Shown: piece by piece, positions 45,852-56,129 of the stretch
Numbering within the stretch: the first letter of the stretch is position 1
Layout of the letters: the number at the start of each line of letters is the position of its first letter
Source of the DNA: Verrucomicrobiota bacterium
GTDB taxonomy: Bacteria; Verrucomicrobiota; Verrucomicrobiia; Limisphaerales; JADJPG01
Assembly: GCA_016713365.1 (NCBI GenBank)
Contig: JADJPG010000002.1
Span: 1-64,000, forward strand
Direction: 5' to 3'
DNA length: 64,000 nt
Position numbers and translations under genes: made by a program
The notes under the pieces: model-generated
Databases searched by the model: none
Told to the model about the DNA's origin: nothing
Seen by the model: the letters and a program-made list of their open reading frames with translations, nothing else

Positions 45852-48800
45852 ATGATGAAGTGGCTTATCGCTGTCTCCCTGCGCCAACGCGTTCTGGTGC
45901 TCGCGCTGTCGGCCGTGCTCGTCGTGTTCGGCATCCGCGCGGTAAAGACGACACCTCTGGATGTGTTTCCTGAGTTCGCACCTCCCCTCGTCGAAGTCCA
46001 AACAGAGGCACCCGGTCTCTCCACCGAGGAAGTCGAAAGCCTCATCAGCGTGCCGCTCGAAAACGGACTCAACGGCGTTTCCTGGCTCAAGACCTTGCGC
46101 TCGAAATCCGTGCTCGGCCTCTCGTCAGTCGTCTGCATTTTCAAGGAGGGCACGGACCTCATGCGGGCTCGGCAACTGGTGCAGGAGCGCGTGGCCACGA
46201 TTGCGCCGCGCCTGCCGGCCGTGGCGCACGCACCGGTGATTCTCCCACCGCTTTCCTCAACAAGCCGCGCAATGAAAATCGGCGTGTCCTCGAAAAAGCT
46301 CTCACAGATGGAGCTTTCGGAACTGGCGCTATGGACAATTCGCCCACGTCTTATGGCCGTGCCCGGCGTGGCCAACGTCGCCATCTGGGGTCAGCGCGAC
46401 CGCCAGTTTCAGGTGCTCGTTGACCCCGACCGTCTCGCTGCCAACGGCGTGTCGCTCGATGAAGTCACTCGCGCCGCCGGAGACGCGGCGACCGTGGCGG
46501 CCGGCGGCTTTGTGGAGTTGCCCAATCAGCGGCTGCCGGTGCGGCATCTTTCGCCGATTGAAACGCCCGAAGATCTCGCGCGCGCCGTGCTTCACTTCAC
46601 CAATGGCGTGCCACTGCGCATCGGTGACGTGGCAGAAGTCGTGGTGAGTCACCCGCCGCCCATCGGCGATGCTGTCATCAACGACGGTCCCGGCTTGCTG
46701 CTCATCGTCGAAAAGCAACCGTGGGGCAACACGCTGGACGTGACGAAGCAGGTCGAATCTGCGCTCGATGCGCTTCGACCCGGACTGCGGGACGTGGACA
46801 TCGACCCGACCATCTTCCGACCCGCAACATTCATCGAACGCTCGCTCCAGAATCTCACCCACGCGATGCTGCTTGGTTGCGTCCTCGTCGTGATCATCCT
46901 CGTGGCGTTCCTTTACGACTGGCGCACGGCGCTCATCAGCCTGTCCTCGATTCCGCTCTCGCTGCTGGCAGCGGCGGTAGTTCTGTATCTGCGCGGTGGC
47001 ACGCTGAACACAATGGTCCTTGCGGGCCTCGTCATCGCCGTGGGCGAGGTGGTGGACGACGCCATTATCGGCGTCGAGAACGTGTCGCGGCGATTGCGGT
47101 TAAATCGCGCGTCGGCCAGCCCCCTCTCTCCCTTCCGCGTTGTTTTGCTCGCCTCGCTCGAAGTTCGCAGCGCGGTGGTGTACGCAAGCCTCATCGTGGC
47201 CTTGGTGTTCGTGCCCGTCTTCTTTCTCGACGGCCTGGCGGGAACGTTCTTCCGCCCGCTCGCGTTCTCCTACGTGCTCGCGATTCTCGCCTCCTTGCTC
47301 GTAGCCTTGACTGTCACGCCTGCGCTTTGCCTGTTGCTCCTCCCAAGGGCCAATGTCCGGCACGAAGACGCTCCCTTGACGCGCCTTTTGAAGAGAGGCT
47401 ACCGCGCTGTTCTGCCGACGCTCGTCGCACGACCAAGGTGGGCCGCGGCCATTCTTGTGACGGCCTTCACGCTGACGGGTCTTGCGCTGCCGCGATTGGG
47501 CGAAGAATTCCTGCCGAATTTCAAGGAGACGGATTTCCTCATGCACTGGGTCGAGAAGCCGGGCACTTCGCTCGATGCCATGCGCCGCATTACCGTGCAG
47601 GCGAGCAAGGAACTGCGCGCTGTGCCCGGCGTGAGGAATTTCGGAGCCCACATCGGACGCGCGGAAGTGGCGGATGAAGTCGTCGGGCCGAATTTTACCG
47701 AGCTTTGGATTAGCCTCGATCCGAGCGTCGATTATGACCGCACCGTGGCGAAGATTCAGGAAGTTGTCGAAGGGTATCCTGGCCTCTACCGCGATGTGTT
47801 GACCTACCTGAAAGAGCGCATCAAGGAAGTGCTGACCGGCGCCAGTGCCACCGTGGTAGTGCGACTATATGGCTCCGACATGGCAGTGTTGCGGGAGAAA
47901 GCCCAGGAAGTAAGCAAGTCGATTAGCGACGTGAAAGGCGTGGTCAACCTAAAAGTCGAACCGCAGGTGCTCGTCCCGCACATTCAGGTCCGGCTGAAGC
48001 CGGACATTGCGGCGAATTTCGGGCTGACTCCGGGCCAAATCCGGCGCGCCGCCACGACGCTCATCAAAGGCACGAAGGTCGGAGAAGTTTACCGCGACCA
48101 GAAGGTCTTCGACGTAGCCGTGTGGAGTGTGGAGCGGGTGCGCCACGATTTGCAGTCCCTCCGGGAGTTGATCATCGAAACGCCTTCCGGCTCGCGCGTG
48201 CCTTTGGGCGATGTGGCGGACCTCGACATCACTCCGACGCCCAACGAAATCAAACGCGAGAACGCTTCGCGCCGCATCGACGTGACTTGCAACGTCGCTG
48301 GATCGGACCTGGGCGGCGTGGCTCGCGAAATACAAAACCGCGTGCAATCACTTTCCTTTCCGCAGGGCTATCACCCGGAGTTCCTCGGCGAATACGCCGC
48401 GCGACAAGCTTCGCGCAACCGCTTGTTGCTGCTCGCCGCCTTCTCGCTCGTCGGCATTCTTGTCCTCCTGCATGTTGATTTTCGCTCCAATCGTCTTGTG
48501 CTGCTGGTGGCGTTGACGCTGCCATTCGCTCTCATCGGCGGTGTAGCGGGAGCCTTTTTGGGAGGCGGCGTGCTCTCACTCGGTTCGTTGGTCGGATTCG
48601 TCACGGTGCTGGGCATCGCCGCACGGAATGGAATCATGCTCATCAGTCACTACCGCTACTTGGAGGCCAGCGAAGGCATGGAGTTCGGGAAAGAGCTTGT
48701 TATGCGGGGCGCGGAGGAACGTCTGGCCCCCATCCTGATGACCGCCGCGTGCGCTGCTCTGGCGCTGCTGCCCCTCGTCGTCAAAGGCAATGTGCCCGGT

Positions 48801-48959
48801 CATGAAATCGAATACCCGATGGCCGTGGTCATCCTTGGCGGACTGGCGACTTCCACGGTCTTGAACCTGTTCCTCATGCCTTCGCTGTATTCCAAGTTCG
48901 GGCAAAGTCGAAATGCGTCCAACGCTGCGATTGAAGCCAGGCGCATAGGCCGGGAGTAG
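45852..48959 (+). CDS. czcA: HME-RND metal efflux pump (CusA/CzcA family), operon 3
   Basis: 1035 residues. TPLDVFPEFAPPLVEVQTEA at the N-terminus and VIAVGEVVDDAIIGVENVSR in TM4 (the VVDDAI variant). The C-terminus ends GGLATSTVLNLFLMPSLYSK. It shares the porter start and TM4 type with the operon 1 pump at 6101, forming one of two pump subgroups in the window. Substrate cation not determined. 18 bp after the adaptor. Confidence 0.92.
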   Translation: MMKWLIAVSLRQRVLVLALSAVLVVFGIRAVKTTPLDVFPEFAPPLVEVQTEAPGLSTEEVESLISVPLENGLNGVSWLKTLRSKSVLGLSSVVCIFKEGTDLMRARQLVQERVATIAPRLPAVAHAPVILPPLSSTSRAMKIGVSSKKLSQMELSELALWTIRPRLMAVPGVANVAIWGQRDRQFQVLVDPDRLAANGVSLDEVTRAAGDAATVAAGGFVELPNQRLPVRHLSPIETPEDLARAVLHFTNGVPLRIGDVAEVVVSHPPPIGDAVINDGPGLLLIVEKQPWGNTLDVTKQVESALDALRPGLRDVDIDPTIFRPATFIERSLQNLTHAMLLGCVLVVIILVAFLYDWRTALISLSSIPLSLLAAAVVLYLRGGTLNTMVLAGLVIAVGEVVDDAIIGVENVSRRLRLNRASASPLSPFRVVLLASLEVRSAVVYASLIVALVFVPVFFLDGLAGTFFRPLAFSYVLAILASLLVALTVTPALCLLLLPRANVRHEDAPLTRLLKRGYRAVLPTLVARPRWAAAILVTAFTLTGLALPRLGEEFLPNFKETDFLMHWVEKPGTSLDAMRRITVQASKELRAVPGVRNFGAHIGRAEVADEVVGPNFTELWISLDPSVDYDRTVAKIQEVVEGYPGLYRDVLTYLKERIKEVLTGASATVVVRLYGSDMAVLREKAQEVSKSISDVKGVVNLKVEPQVLVPHIQVRLKPDIAANFGLTPGQIRRAATTLIKGTKVGEVYRDQKVFDVAVWSVERVRHDLQSLRELIIETPSGSRVPLGDVADLDITPTPNEIKRENASRRIDVTCNVAGSDLGGVAREIQNRVQSLSFPQGYHPEFLGEYAARQASRNRLLLLAAFSLVGILVLLHVDFRSNRLVLLVALTLPFALIGGVAGAFLGGGVLSLGSLVGFVTVLGIAARNGIMLISHYRYLEASEGMEFGKELVMRGAEERLAPILMTAACAALALLPLVVKGNVPGHEIEYPMAVVILGGLATSTVLNLFLMPSLYSKFGQSRNASNAAIEARRIGRE

Positions 48960-49325
48960 CTGCTGCGGCGGGGAGGGTGGCATAAATCGCCGCAAAAACA
49001 GGTAATGGACTCAGATGCGGGCGTGCCGCTAGTCTTCATAATTCATTGGTGAATACGCGCCGATATGACAACCGGATCTCATCTGCGACCAAGGCGGGAT
49101 GTTACGTTCTTTTCCTCGTCGCGAGTGTGTTCGCCTTCTAGTTTCAGTTACGTCCCCATTCATCTCGTGTCGGCGGCGCATCTGAATCGTATCCCGGAGT
49201 TGCTGACGGAATTGGCCTTCCAACACGCGAACATCATCAAGGGTCGGCTGTAAATGCCGATGAGTGCAGAACGAGTGCGACGCTGAAAATTTCAGTTGCG
49301 CTGGTTTTGACCATTAAGTATTGCT
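48960..49325. other. Intergenic region between efflux operons 3 and 4
   Basis: 366 bp. A 62-codon frame at 49065 has no family resemblance and is not annotated. No operator of the ATGAC-N6-GTCAT type is present. It should hold the operon 4 promoter; AT-rich bases at about 49300-49325 (GACCATTAAGTATTGCTGTG) are a candidate. Confidence 0.45.
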
Positions 49326-49718
49326 GTGTTTGTGAATCGAATAAAGCCAATCGTGGCGACGCTGATGCTGGCGCTTTTTGCGCTGGCATCGTCGCATCCG
49401 CTTTTGGAGGGGTTGGGGTTGATTCACCATGAGACTGCTCACACGCATGAGCAGTCGAGTTCGGATTCCGATCACCAACTCGCCGACGGAAAGGTTTCGA
49501 TCAATGTCAACCGCAACGAAACTCAAAAGTCACTTGCGGACAGTTCGTTTAACCTAGCCAACATCCTCGCTTTCGCGCTCGTGCTTCTCCAGCACGAAGA
49601 CCTGTCAAACCAGTCATCGGTAGAGATTGCCTGTTCTCCCCCACCAGAACTTGGCACAACCTGGCAGTTTTCCTCCCGCGCGGCGCTTCCCGTCCGCGCT
49701 CCTTCGTTTGCTTCATAA
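49326..49718 (+). CDS. Small exported His-rich protein ahead of efflux operon 4
   Basis: 130 residues, GTG start (49326 or 49332). Signal-like N-terminus (PIVATLMLALFALASSHP), His-rich patch (LIHHETAHTHEQSSSDSDHQ) and a C-terminus PPPELGTTWQFSSRAALPVR then APSFAS, almost the same as the gene at 28434. Position before czcC is also the same. Likely a periplasmic metal-binding accessory or leader-type regulator. Confidence 0.65.
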   Translation: MFVNRIKPIVATLMLALFALASSHPLLEGLGLIHHETAHTHEQSSSDSDHQLADGKVSINVNRNETQKSLADSSFNLANILAFALVLLQHEDLSNQSSVEIACSPPPELGTTWQFSSRAALPVRAPSFAS

Positions 49719-49720
49719 CT

Positions 49721-49742
49721 GAGTCCTCTTTCTGAGGATTCT
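49721..49742. terminator. Hairpin after the small exported gene (operon 4)
   Basis: GAGTCCTC-TTTCT-GAGGATTC, an 8-bp stem with one G-T pair, directly after the stop codon and followed by TTTCCC. The counterpart at 28837 suggests a conserved attenuator position. Confidence 0.5.
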
Positions 49743-49817
49743 TTCCCTGTTCGCATGGCGTGCCCGCACGCCGTGAATCCGTTTCCTTGATCCCTTGGTC
49801 CGTTGAATGTCCGTTTT

Positions 49818-51194
49818 ATGAAGCAAATTTTGTCCGTCAGAAACCTGTTTGTGGCCGGTTTGATTTTCAGTTTGACCGGTTGCGTCACGAAACCGCCTGC
49901 CGAAAACCACGCCCGTTCGGACTCTCAGGCGCGAAGCACCGAGTCCAATCCGCCTGCCGACGCTCCGAAACCGCCAGAGCCTGCCCCGCCGATGAAAGAG
50001 CCAACGGGCGCGCTGACGCTCCGCGAGGCGTTGGCGCTGGCGTTGACGGAAAACCCGGAGCTTGCGCCGTATGCCTGGCAGGAACGCGCGAATGAGGCGC
50101 GCATCCTGCAAGCGGGTTTGCGCCTCAATCCGGAATTGGGTTTGCAGGTCGAGGACGTTCTCGGCACGGGCGATTTCAGCGGCGGTCAGGAAGCTCAGAT
50201 CACGCTCCAACTCAGTCAGGTGATCGAACTCGGCGGCAAACGGGCGGCGCGGACTGAACTCGCCTCGCAGGCGCGCGGGGTCACCAGGTCGGAGTATGAA
50301 TTGAAGCGGGTGGAGGTTTTGGGCGATGTCGCGCAACGCTTCATTCAGGTGGTGGCGAACCAGCACGCTTTGGATCTGGCGTTGACCAATCGTCAATTGG
50401 CGGCAGACGCGCTTCGCACTGTGCAGGAGCGCGTGACGGCGGGGAAAGGTTCGGCACTGGAAGAACGGAAGGCGCAAGTGGCGTTGGCGCGCGGCGAAGT
50501 TCTTGTCGGTAGTGCGCGCTATGTGCTGGAAACTTCGCGGAAAAAACTCGCCGCGAGCTGGCGGAACAGGCAGCCGGTGTTCGAGCGGGCGGAAGCGGAT
50601 TTGTTCGCCCGCAAACCCGTTCCCGCTTTCGAGGGATTGGTGGAGCGCATTGCCAGCAGCCCGGAAATCGCCCGCTGGGTTTCGGAGAAAAAACTTCGCG
50701 AGGCGGAAATCAAACTGGCCGATGCGCGGCGCGTGCCGAACGTGACCGTGGGCGGAGGCATCCGCCACTTGCAGGGTTTTGACGACCAAGCCCTCGTCTT
50801 TGGCTTTTCGATGCCGCTGCAACTCTTTGACCGCAATCAGGGCGGCGCGGCGGAAGCGCGGGCGCTGCTGGGCCGGACGGAGGCGGAGCAGAAGGCGGCG
50901 AAGATTCGCCTCGGCACAGTCCTGCTGGGTCTCTATCAGGAAATGGCGTGGGCGGTGCAGGTCATGGATGGTCTGCAAAAGGAGATTTTGCCGAAGGCGG
51001 AGGATGCGCTTGCGATTTCGCGGGAGGGATTCGCGCAGGGAAGATTCTCGTATCTCGAAGTGCTCGACGCGCAGCGCACCCTTTTCGACATCAAGCAGGA
51101 ATACATTCAAACGGCCACCGCGTATCACCAATTCCTCGTGGAGTTGGAACGGCTGATTGGACAGCCCATCGAGGGCGGCGAACCGCAACGGTAA
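49818..51194 (+). CDS. czcC: Outer-membrane channel lipoprotein (CzcC family), operon 4
   Basis: 458 residues from the ATG at 49818 (a TTG five codons earlier is less likely). Lipobox SLTGCV. LTLREALALALTENPELAPY, VIELGGKRAARTELASQARG, GFSMPLQLFDRNQGGAAEAR and a C-terminal VELERLIGQPIEGG are the CzcC pattern. Confidence 0.9.
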   Translation: MKQILSVRNLFVAGLIFSLTGCVTKPPAENHARSDSQARSTESNPPADAPKPPEPAPPMKEPTGALTLREALALALTENPELAPYAWQERANEARILQAGLRLNPELGLQVEDVLGTGDFSGGQEAQITLQLSQVIELGGKRAARTELASQARGVTRSEYELKRVEVLGDVAQRFIQVVANQHALDLALTNRQLAADALRTVQERVTAGKGSALEERKAQVALARGEVLVGSARYVLETSRKKLAASWRNRQPVFERAEADLFARKPVPAFEGLVERIASSPEIARWVSEKKLREAEIKLADARRVPNVTVGGGIRHLQGFDDQALVFGFSMPLQLFDRNQGGAAEARALLGRTEAEQKAAKIRLGTVLLGLYQEMAWAVQVMDGLQKEILPKAEDALAISREGFAQGRFSYLEVLDAQRTLFDIKQEYIQTATAYHQFLVELERLIGQPIEGGEPQR

Positions 51195-51239
51195 ACCACA
51201 TCACTTTCAAATTTTCAAAAACTGACACCCCATTTTCTT

Positions 51240-52508
51240 ATGAACAAAAAACAAATTTCGGCAGTAATTCTCGTTCTTCTGGCGGGCGCTGGCCTCACTT
51301 GGTTTGTGATGCGCAACGCCAAACCTGCGGCCCAAGTTTCCGGCGAGGGCGGTCATGGCGGTGAAGCCGTCGCCGAAGCCGCCAAAGGCCCGCACGGCGG
51401 ACGCCTGTTGAGTGAGGGCGATTTCGCGACCGAAGTGACGATCTTCGAGCGTGGCGTGCCGCCGGAATTCCGCGTGTTCCTTTACGAGAAAGGCAAACCG
51501 ATTGATCCGACCGAAGCGAAGTTGACGATTGAACTGCATCGCTTCGGCGGGCGCGTGGACAAGATTGGTTTTGCGAAGCGGGAAGATTACCTGCTCGGCG
51601 ACCAGGAAATTGTCGAGCCGCACTCGTTCGACGTGAAAGTCATCGCCGAACACAAAGGCAAGACGCATCGCTGGGAATACGATTCCTACGAGGGCCGCAC
51701 GACGATGACGACCGAAGCGGTGAAAAGTTCGGGCATCGTCATCGAAACGGCAGGGCCGGCCAAAATCAAAACGACCATCAAGGTCAATGGCCGCGTGCAG
51801 CCCAACGAAGACCACATGACCCACGTCATTCCGCGTTATCCCGGCATCGTGAAGAAAATCCACAAGCGCCTCGGCGACGCCGTTGCCAAGGATGAAGTCG
51901 TGGCAGTGGTGGAGAGCAACGAAAGCTTGCAGCCCTACGAAGTGAAATCGTCCATCGCCGGAACGGTCATCGGGAAGGACGTGCGCCAGGGAGAATTCGT
52001 CAAGGAAGGCGAGGTGATCTACTCCGTGGCGGACCTCAGCACGGTATGGGTGGACTTGAATGTGAATCGCAAGGATTTCGACAAGCTCAAGGTGGGAGAG
52101 GCCGTGACCATCTTCGCGGGCGATGGCATGACCAACGCGACGGGCACGGTGAGTTACATCTCGCCGTTCGGTGCGGAGGACACGCAGACGATGCTGGCGC
52201 GGGTTGAGTTGCCCAACCCGACCGGCAAGTGGCGTCCGGGCCTGTTCGTCACCGGCGAAATCGTCGTGGAGGAAGCAGAAGTGCCCGTGGCGGTGAAAGC
52301 CAGCGCGCTCCAGACCTTCCGTGATTGGGAAGTGGTGTTTATGAACGATGGCAACATTTTTGAAATCGCCATTCTGGAATTGGGACGGCGCGACGGCGAA
52401 TGGGCGGAAGTGGTTTCCGGACTGAACGCCGGACAGAAATACGCCGCCGAAAACAGCTTCATCATCAAGGCGGACATTCTGAAGTCCGGCGCGTCACACG
52501 ATCATTGA
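51240..52508 (+). CDS. czcB: RND periplasmic adaptor with N-terminal metal-binding-type domain (CzcB), operon 4
   Basis: 422 residues. Signal anchor, then an extra N-terminal domain starting KGPHGGRLLSEGDFATEVTI, as in CzcB-type adaptors. Barrel-sandwich part VIPRYPGIVKKIHKRLGDAV ... IAGTVIGKDVRQGEFVKEGE without a long hairpin, then barrel (VNRKDFDKLKVGEAVTIFAG) and membrane-proximal domain, ending GASHDH. Its N-terminal domain resembles the separate protein at 34750. Confidence 0.9.
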   Translation: MNKKQISAVILVLLAGAGLTWFVMRNAKPAAQVSGEGGHGGEAVAEAAKGPHGGRLLSEGDFATEVTIFERGVPPEFRVFLYEKGKPIDPTEAKLTIELHRFGGRVDKIGFAKREDYLLGDQEIVEPHSFDVKVIAEHKGKTHRWEYDSYEGRTTMTTEAVKSSGIVIETAGPAKIKTTIKVNGRVQPNEDHMTHVIPRYPGIVKKIHKRLGDAVAKDEVVAVVESNESLQPYEVKSSIAGTVIGKDVRQGEFVKEGEVIYSVADLSTVWVDLNVNRKDFDKLKVGEAVTIFAGDGMTNATGTVSYISPFGAEDTQTMLARVELPNPTGKWRPGLFVTGEIVVEEAEVPVAVKASALQTFRDWEVVFMNDGNIFEIAILELGRRDGEWAEVVSGLNAGQKYAAENSFIIKADILKSGASHDH

Positions 52509-52520
52509 AAGGAGATTCCC

Positions 52521-52862
52521 ATGAAAGAAATTAAAGCCATCCTCCAGCCCCATATCGTCACCAAAGTCGTGCGCGCCTTGCACGCGTTGCCGCACTTCCC
52601 CGGCCTCACCCTCAGCGATGCGCGCGGCCAGGGCCGCGGGCGGGGCGCGGGCGGTTCGTTCAAGCTGACTGAGGACGACATTGACTACCATCGCAAGGTC
52701 ATCCTTGAAGTGGTCTGCAACGACGACCTCGCGGCGGGCATCGCCGAAACGATTCGCCAGTCGGCTCACACCGGAAACAAGAGCGACGGCATCATCCTCG
52801 TCAGCGAACTGTGCGAAGTAATTCGCATCCGCACCGGGGAAAAGCAGGACCAAGCGGTCTAA
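52521..52862 (+). CDS. PII-like regulator of the metal-efflux-associated group
   Basis: 113 residues. PII fold: MKEIKAILQPHIVTKVVRAL at the start, T-loop region LSDARGQGRGRGAGGSFKLT, then HRKVILEVVCNDDLAAGIAE and GIILVSELCEVIRIRTGE. The T-loop lacks the uridylylation Tyr of GlnB. This matches the PII group known from CusABC/CzcCBA operons rather than nitrogen control. It lies between the adaptor and pump genes with 9-12 bp gaps, so it may sense nucleotides or metal and regulate the pump. Confidence 0.82.
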   Translation: MKEIKAILQPHIVTKVVRALHALPHFPGLTLSDARGQGRGRGAGGSFKLTEDDIDYHRKVILEVVCNDDLAAGIAETIRQSAHTGNKSDGIILVSELCEVIRIRTGEKQDQAV

Positions 52863-52871
52863 AGGATTTTT

Positions 52872-55800
52872 ATGCTCGAACGACTCATCAGTTTTTCCAT
52901 TCGCCAGCGCTGGCTCATCCTTATTGCCACGGCGGCCATCGCCGCGCTGGGCATCTACAATTACCAGCGCCTCACGATTGACGCCGTGCCGGACATCACC
53001 AACGTCCAGGTGCAGATCAACACCGAAGCGCCCGGCTACTCGCCGCTCGAAGCCGAGCAGCGCATCACCTTTCCCGTCGAGACAGCGATGGGCGGATTGC
53101 CGCATCTCGAATACACCCGCTCCGTCTCGCGCTACGGCCTCTCGCAAGTGACCGTTATCTTCAAGGACGGCACGGATATTTACTTCGCCCGGCAGCTTAT
53201 CAATGAGCGCATCCAGGAAGTGAAAAGCAAACTTCCGCCCGGCATCGAGCCGTCGCCCGGCCCGATCACCACGGGCTTGGGCGAGATTTACATGTTCAAC
53301 GTCGAAGCCGAAGCGGGCGCGCGCAATGCCGATGGAAGTGAAGTGACGCCGACCGACCTGCGCAACGTGCAGGATTGGATCATCAAGCCGCAACTGCGCA
53401 ACGTGCCCGGCGTCATTGATGTCAATTCCATCGGCGGCTTCGTGAAGCAATACCACGTCACGCCGCATCCCGATAAACTGCGCGCCTACGGCATGACCTT
53501 CCGCGACCTGATGACGGCGCTGGCCGACAACAACGCCAACATCGGCGCGGGTTACATCGAGCGGAATGGCGAGCAATATCTCATCCGCAGCCCCGGCCAG
53601 GTCGTGGGGATTGCGGACATTGAGCAAATCGTGGTGGGCAACCGCGATGGCATTCCTATTCACATGGATGATGTCGCGGACGTTTTCCTCGGCAAAGAAC
53701 TTCGCAATGGCGGCGCGACCAAGAACGGAACGGAAGTCGTGCTCGGCACGGTGTTCATGCTGATCGGCGAAAACAGCCGCACCGTCTCCGAGCGCGTCCA
53801 TGCCAAAATGACGGAGATCAACAAGTCGCTGCCGGAAGGCATCGTGGCCAAGACGGTCTATAACCGCACCGACCTGGTCAACGCGGCCGTTGACACGGTG
53901 AAAAAGAACCTTTTTGAAGGCGCGTTGTTGGTGGTCGTAATTTTGTTTCTGTTGCTGGGCAACATCCGCGCCGCGCTCATCACCGCGCTGGTCATTCCCC
54001 TCTCCATGCTTTTTACCATCACCGGCATGGTCGGCTCAAAAATCAGCGGCAACTTGATGAGCCTTGGTGCGCTCGACTTCGGCCTCATCGTGGATGGCGC
54101 AGTCATCATCGTGGAGAATTGCATCCGCCGACTGGGCGAGGAACAGCACAAACTAAAACGCCTGCTCACGCGCCCGGAACGCTTCGAGGTCGTGCGCGAC
54201 GCCACCAAGGAAGTCGTCCGCCCGAGCTTCTTCGGTGTGTTCATCATCATGGTGGTCTATCTGCCCATCCTCAGTTTGAGCGGCGTCGAGGGCAAAATGT
54301 TTCACCCGATGGCCTACACCGTCATCATGGCGCTGGCGGGCGCGATGGTTTTTGCGGCGACTTTCATTCCCGCTGCCATCGCGCTGTTTCTCACCGGAAA
54401 AATCTCGGAGAAGGAAAACATTCTGATGCGCGGAGCGAAGGCGGTTTATCAGCCGCTGCTCAAGTTCTGCCTGCACTTTCGCGGGGCGGCGGTTACGGCG
54501 GCGGTGGTCTTGGTGGTCATCAGCGGAATCGTTGCGTCTCGCATGGGGACGGAGTTCATTCCAAGTTTGGATGAAGGCGATGTGGCCTTGCACGCGTTGC
54601 GCATTCCCGGCACGAGTTTGACCCAGGCCATTGAAATGCAGCACGCACTGGAAAGGCGGCTCGAAAAATTCCCGGAGGTGAAGATTGTTTTCGCTAAAAT
54701 GGGCACGGCAGAGATCGCGACCGACCCCATGCCGCCCAGCGTAGCGGATGGTTTCATCATCATGAAGCCGCGCAAGGAATGGCCCGACCCGAAAAAGCCG
54801 AAAACACAATTGGTCGCGGAATTGGAAAAGGCCGTGAAGGAAGTTCCCGGCAACAATTACGAGTTCACCCAGCCGATTCAGATGCGTTTCAACGAACTCA
54901 TCGCCGGTGTGCGCAGCGACGTGGCCGTGAAACTGTTTGGCGAAGACATGGCGGTGTTGCAGCAAGCCGGCAAGCTGATCGAGAAGGAGATGAAGACCAT
55001 CCCCGGCGCGTCCGACGTGAAGCTGGAACAGACCACCGGCCTGCCGCTGATGAGCATCGTTCCAAAGCGCGAAGCTCTGGCGCGCTACGGCCTGAGTATT
55101 GCCCAGCTACAGGAAGTGATTGAAATCGCCCTCGGCGGCAAAGCAGCGGGCGAGGTGTTTGAAGGCGACAAGCGTTTTGAAATCATCCTGCGCCTGCCGG
55201 AAAATCTCCGCACGGACATTGAGGCTTTGGAGCGCCTGCCCGTGCCTTTGCCGAAGCGCGAAGACAAAGTAGGAGGCGCGGCCTTGGCGACTCTCATCTC
55301 CACGCGAGCGTCCGGTGTTCACGCTTCCCAAGAATTCATTCGGCTTGGTGAGGTCGCCGAAATCTCCATCGCCCCCGGCCCGAACATGATCAACCGCGAG
55401 AACGGCAAACGCCGCATCGTGGTCACGGCCAATGTCCGGGGACGCGACCTCGGCTCATTCGTGGCAGAAGCGCAGCAGGTGATTGATGCCAAAATCAAAG
55501 TTCCGGCGGGCTATTGGATTGCGTGGGGCGGACAGTTCGAGCAATTGATTTCCGCAACCAAACGGCTGCAAATCGTCGTCCCCATCTCGCTGCTGCTGAT
55601 TTTTGCGCTGCTCTTTATGACGTTTGGCACGGTCAAGGACACGCTGCTCGTCTTCTCCGGCGTGCCGCTGGCTCTGACTGGCGGTGTCGCGGCGTTGTGG
55701 CTGCGCGATATTCCGTTGTCCATCTCGGCGGGCGTCGGTTTCATCGCTCTAAGCGGCGTGGCCGTGCTCAACGGCATGGTGATGATTTCCTTCATCAACA

Positions 55801-56102
55801 AATTGCGGGAGGAAGGCAAACCGCTCGACGACGCCATCACCGAAGGCTCGCTCACGCGCTTGCGCCCCGTGCTGATGACCGCTCTCGTCGCCTCGCTGGG
55901 CTTCGTGCCGATGGCGCTCGCCACCGGCACGGGCGCGGAAGTGCAACGTCCGCTGGCGACGGTTGTCATCGGCGGCATTCTTTCCAGCACGGCGCTGACG
56001 TTGCTGGTGCTGCCGGGTCTTTATCGCATGTTTCATCGTAAGGAGGATGGCAACGACATCCCGCCAACGTCCGTCGTCCCGTCAAATCTCTCGACCGAAT
56101 GA
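52872..56102 (+). CDS. czcA: HME-RND metal efflux pump (CzcA type), operon 4
   Basis: 1076 residues. LTIDAVPDITNVQVQINTEA and, in TM4, GALDFGLIVDGAVIIVENCI (DFG/DGA acids, HME1 group). GVRSDVAVKLFGEDMAVLQQ in the porter domain and the end EVQRPLATVVIGGILSSTAL. Close to the operon 2 pump. Followed after 27 bp by a CDF transporter, a common pairing for Zn/Cd/Co resistance. Confidence 0.93.
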   Translation: MLERLISFSIRQRWLILIATAAIAALGIYNYQRLTIDAVPDITNVQVQINTEAPGYSPLEAEQRITFPVETAMGGLPHLEYTRSVSRYGLSQVTVIFKDGTDIYFARQLINERIQEVKSKLPPGIEPSPGPITTGLGEIYMFNVEAEAGARNADGSEVTPTDLRNVQDWIIKPQLRNVPGVIDVNSIGGFVKQYHVTPHPDKLRAYGMTFRDLMTALADNNANIGAGYIERNGEQYLIRSPGQVVGIADIEQIVVGNRDGIPIHMDDVADVFLGKELRNGGATKNGTEVVLGTVFMLIGENSRTVSERVHAKMTEINKSLPEGIVAKTVYNRTDLVNAAVDTVKKNLFEGALLVVVILFLLLGNIRAALITALVIPLSMLFTITGMVGSKISGNLMSLGALDFGLIVDGAVIIVENCIRRLGEEQHKLKRLLTRPERFEVVRDATKEVVRPSFFGVFIIMVVYLPILSLSGVEGKMFHPMAYTVIMALAGAMVFAATFIPAAIALFLTGKISEKENILMRGAKAVYQPLLKFCLHFRGAAVTAAVVLVVISGIVASRMGTEFIPSLDEGDVALHALRIPGTSLTQAIEMQHALERRLEKFPEVKIVFAKMGTAEIATDPMPPSVADGFIIMKPRKEWPDPKKPKTQLVAELEKAVKEVPGNNYEFTQPIQMRFNELIAGVRSDVAVKLFGEDMAVLQQAGKLIEKEMKTIPGASDVKLEQTTGLPLMSIVPKREALARYGLSIAQLQEVIEIALGGKAAGEVFEGDKRFEIILRLPENLRTDIEALERLPVPLPKREDKVGGAALATLISTRASGVHASQEFIRLGEVAEISIAPGPNMINRENGKRRIVVTANVRGRDLGSFVAEAQQVIDAKIKVPAGYWIAWGGQFEQLISATKRLQIVVPISLLLIFALLFMTFGTVKDTLLVFSGVPLALTGGVAALWLRDIPLSISAGVGFIALSGVAVLNGMVMISFINKLREEGKPLDDAITEGSLTRLRPVLMTALVASLGFVPMALATGTGAEVQRPLATVVIGGILSSTALTLLVLPGLYRMFHRKEDGNDIPPTSVVPSNLSTE

Positions 56103-56129
56103 GCCTATAAAAATTGCTTTCCACTGCTT

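Noticed and set aside
49065..49253. 62-codon frame in the gap between efflux operons 3 and 4
   Set aside because: No ribosome site, no hydrophobic or domain pattern, and Ser-rich composition typical of chance frames.
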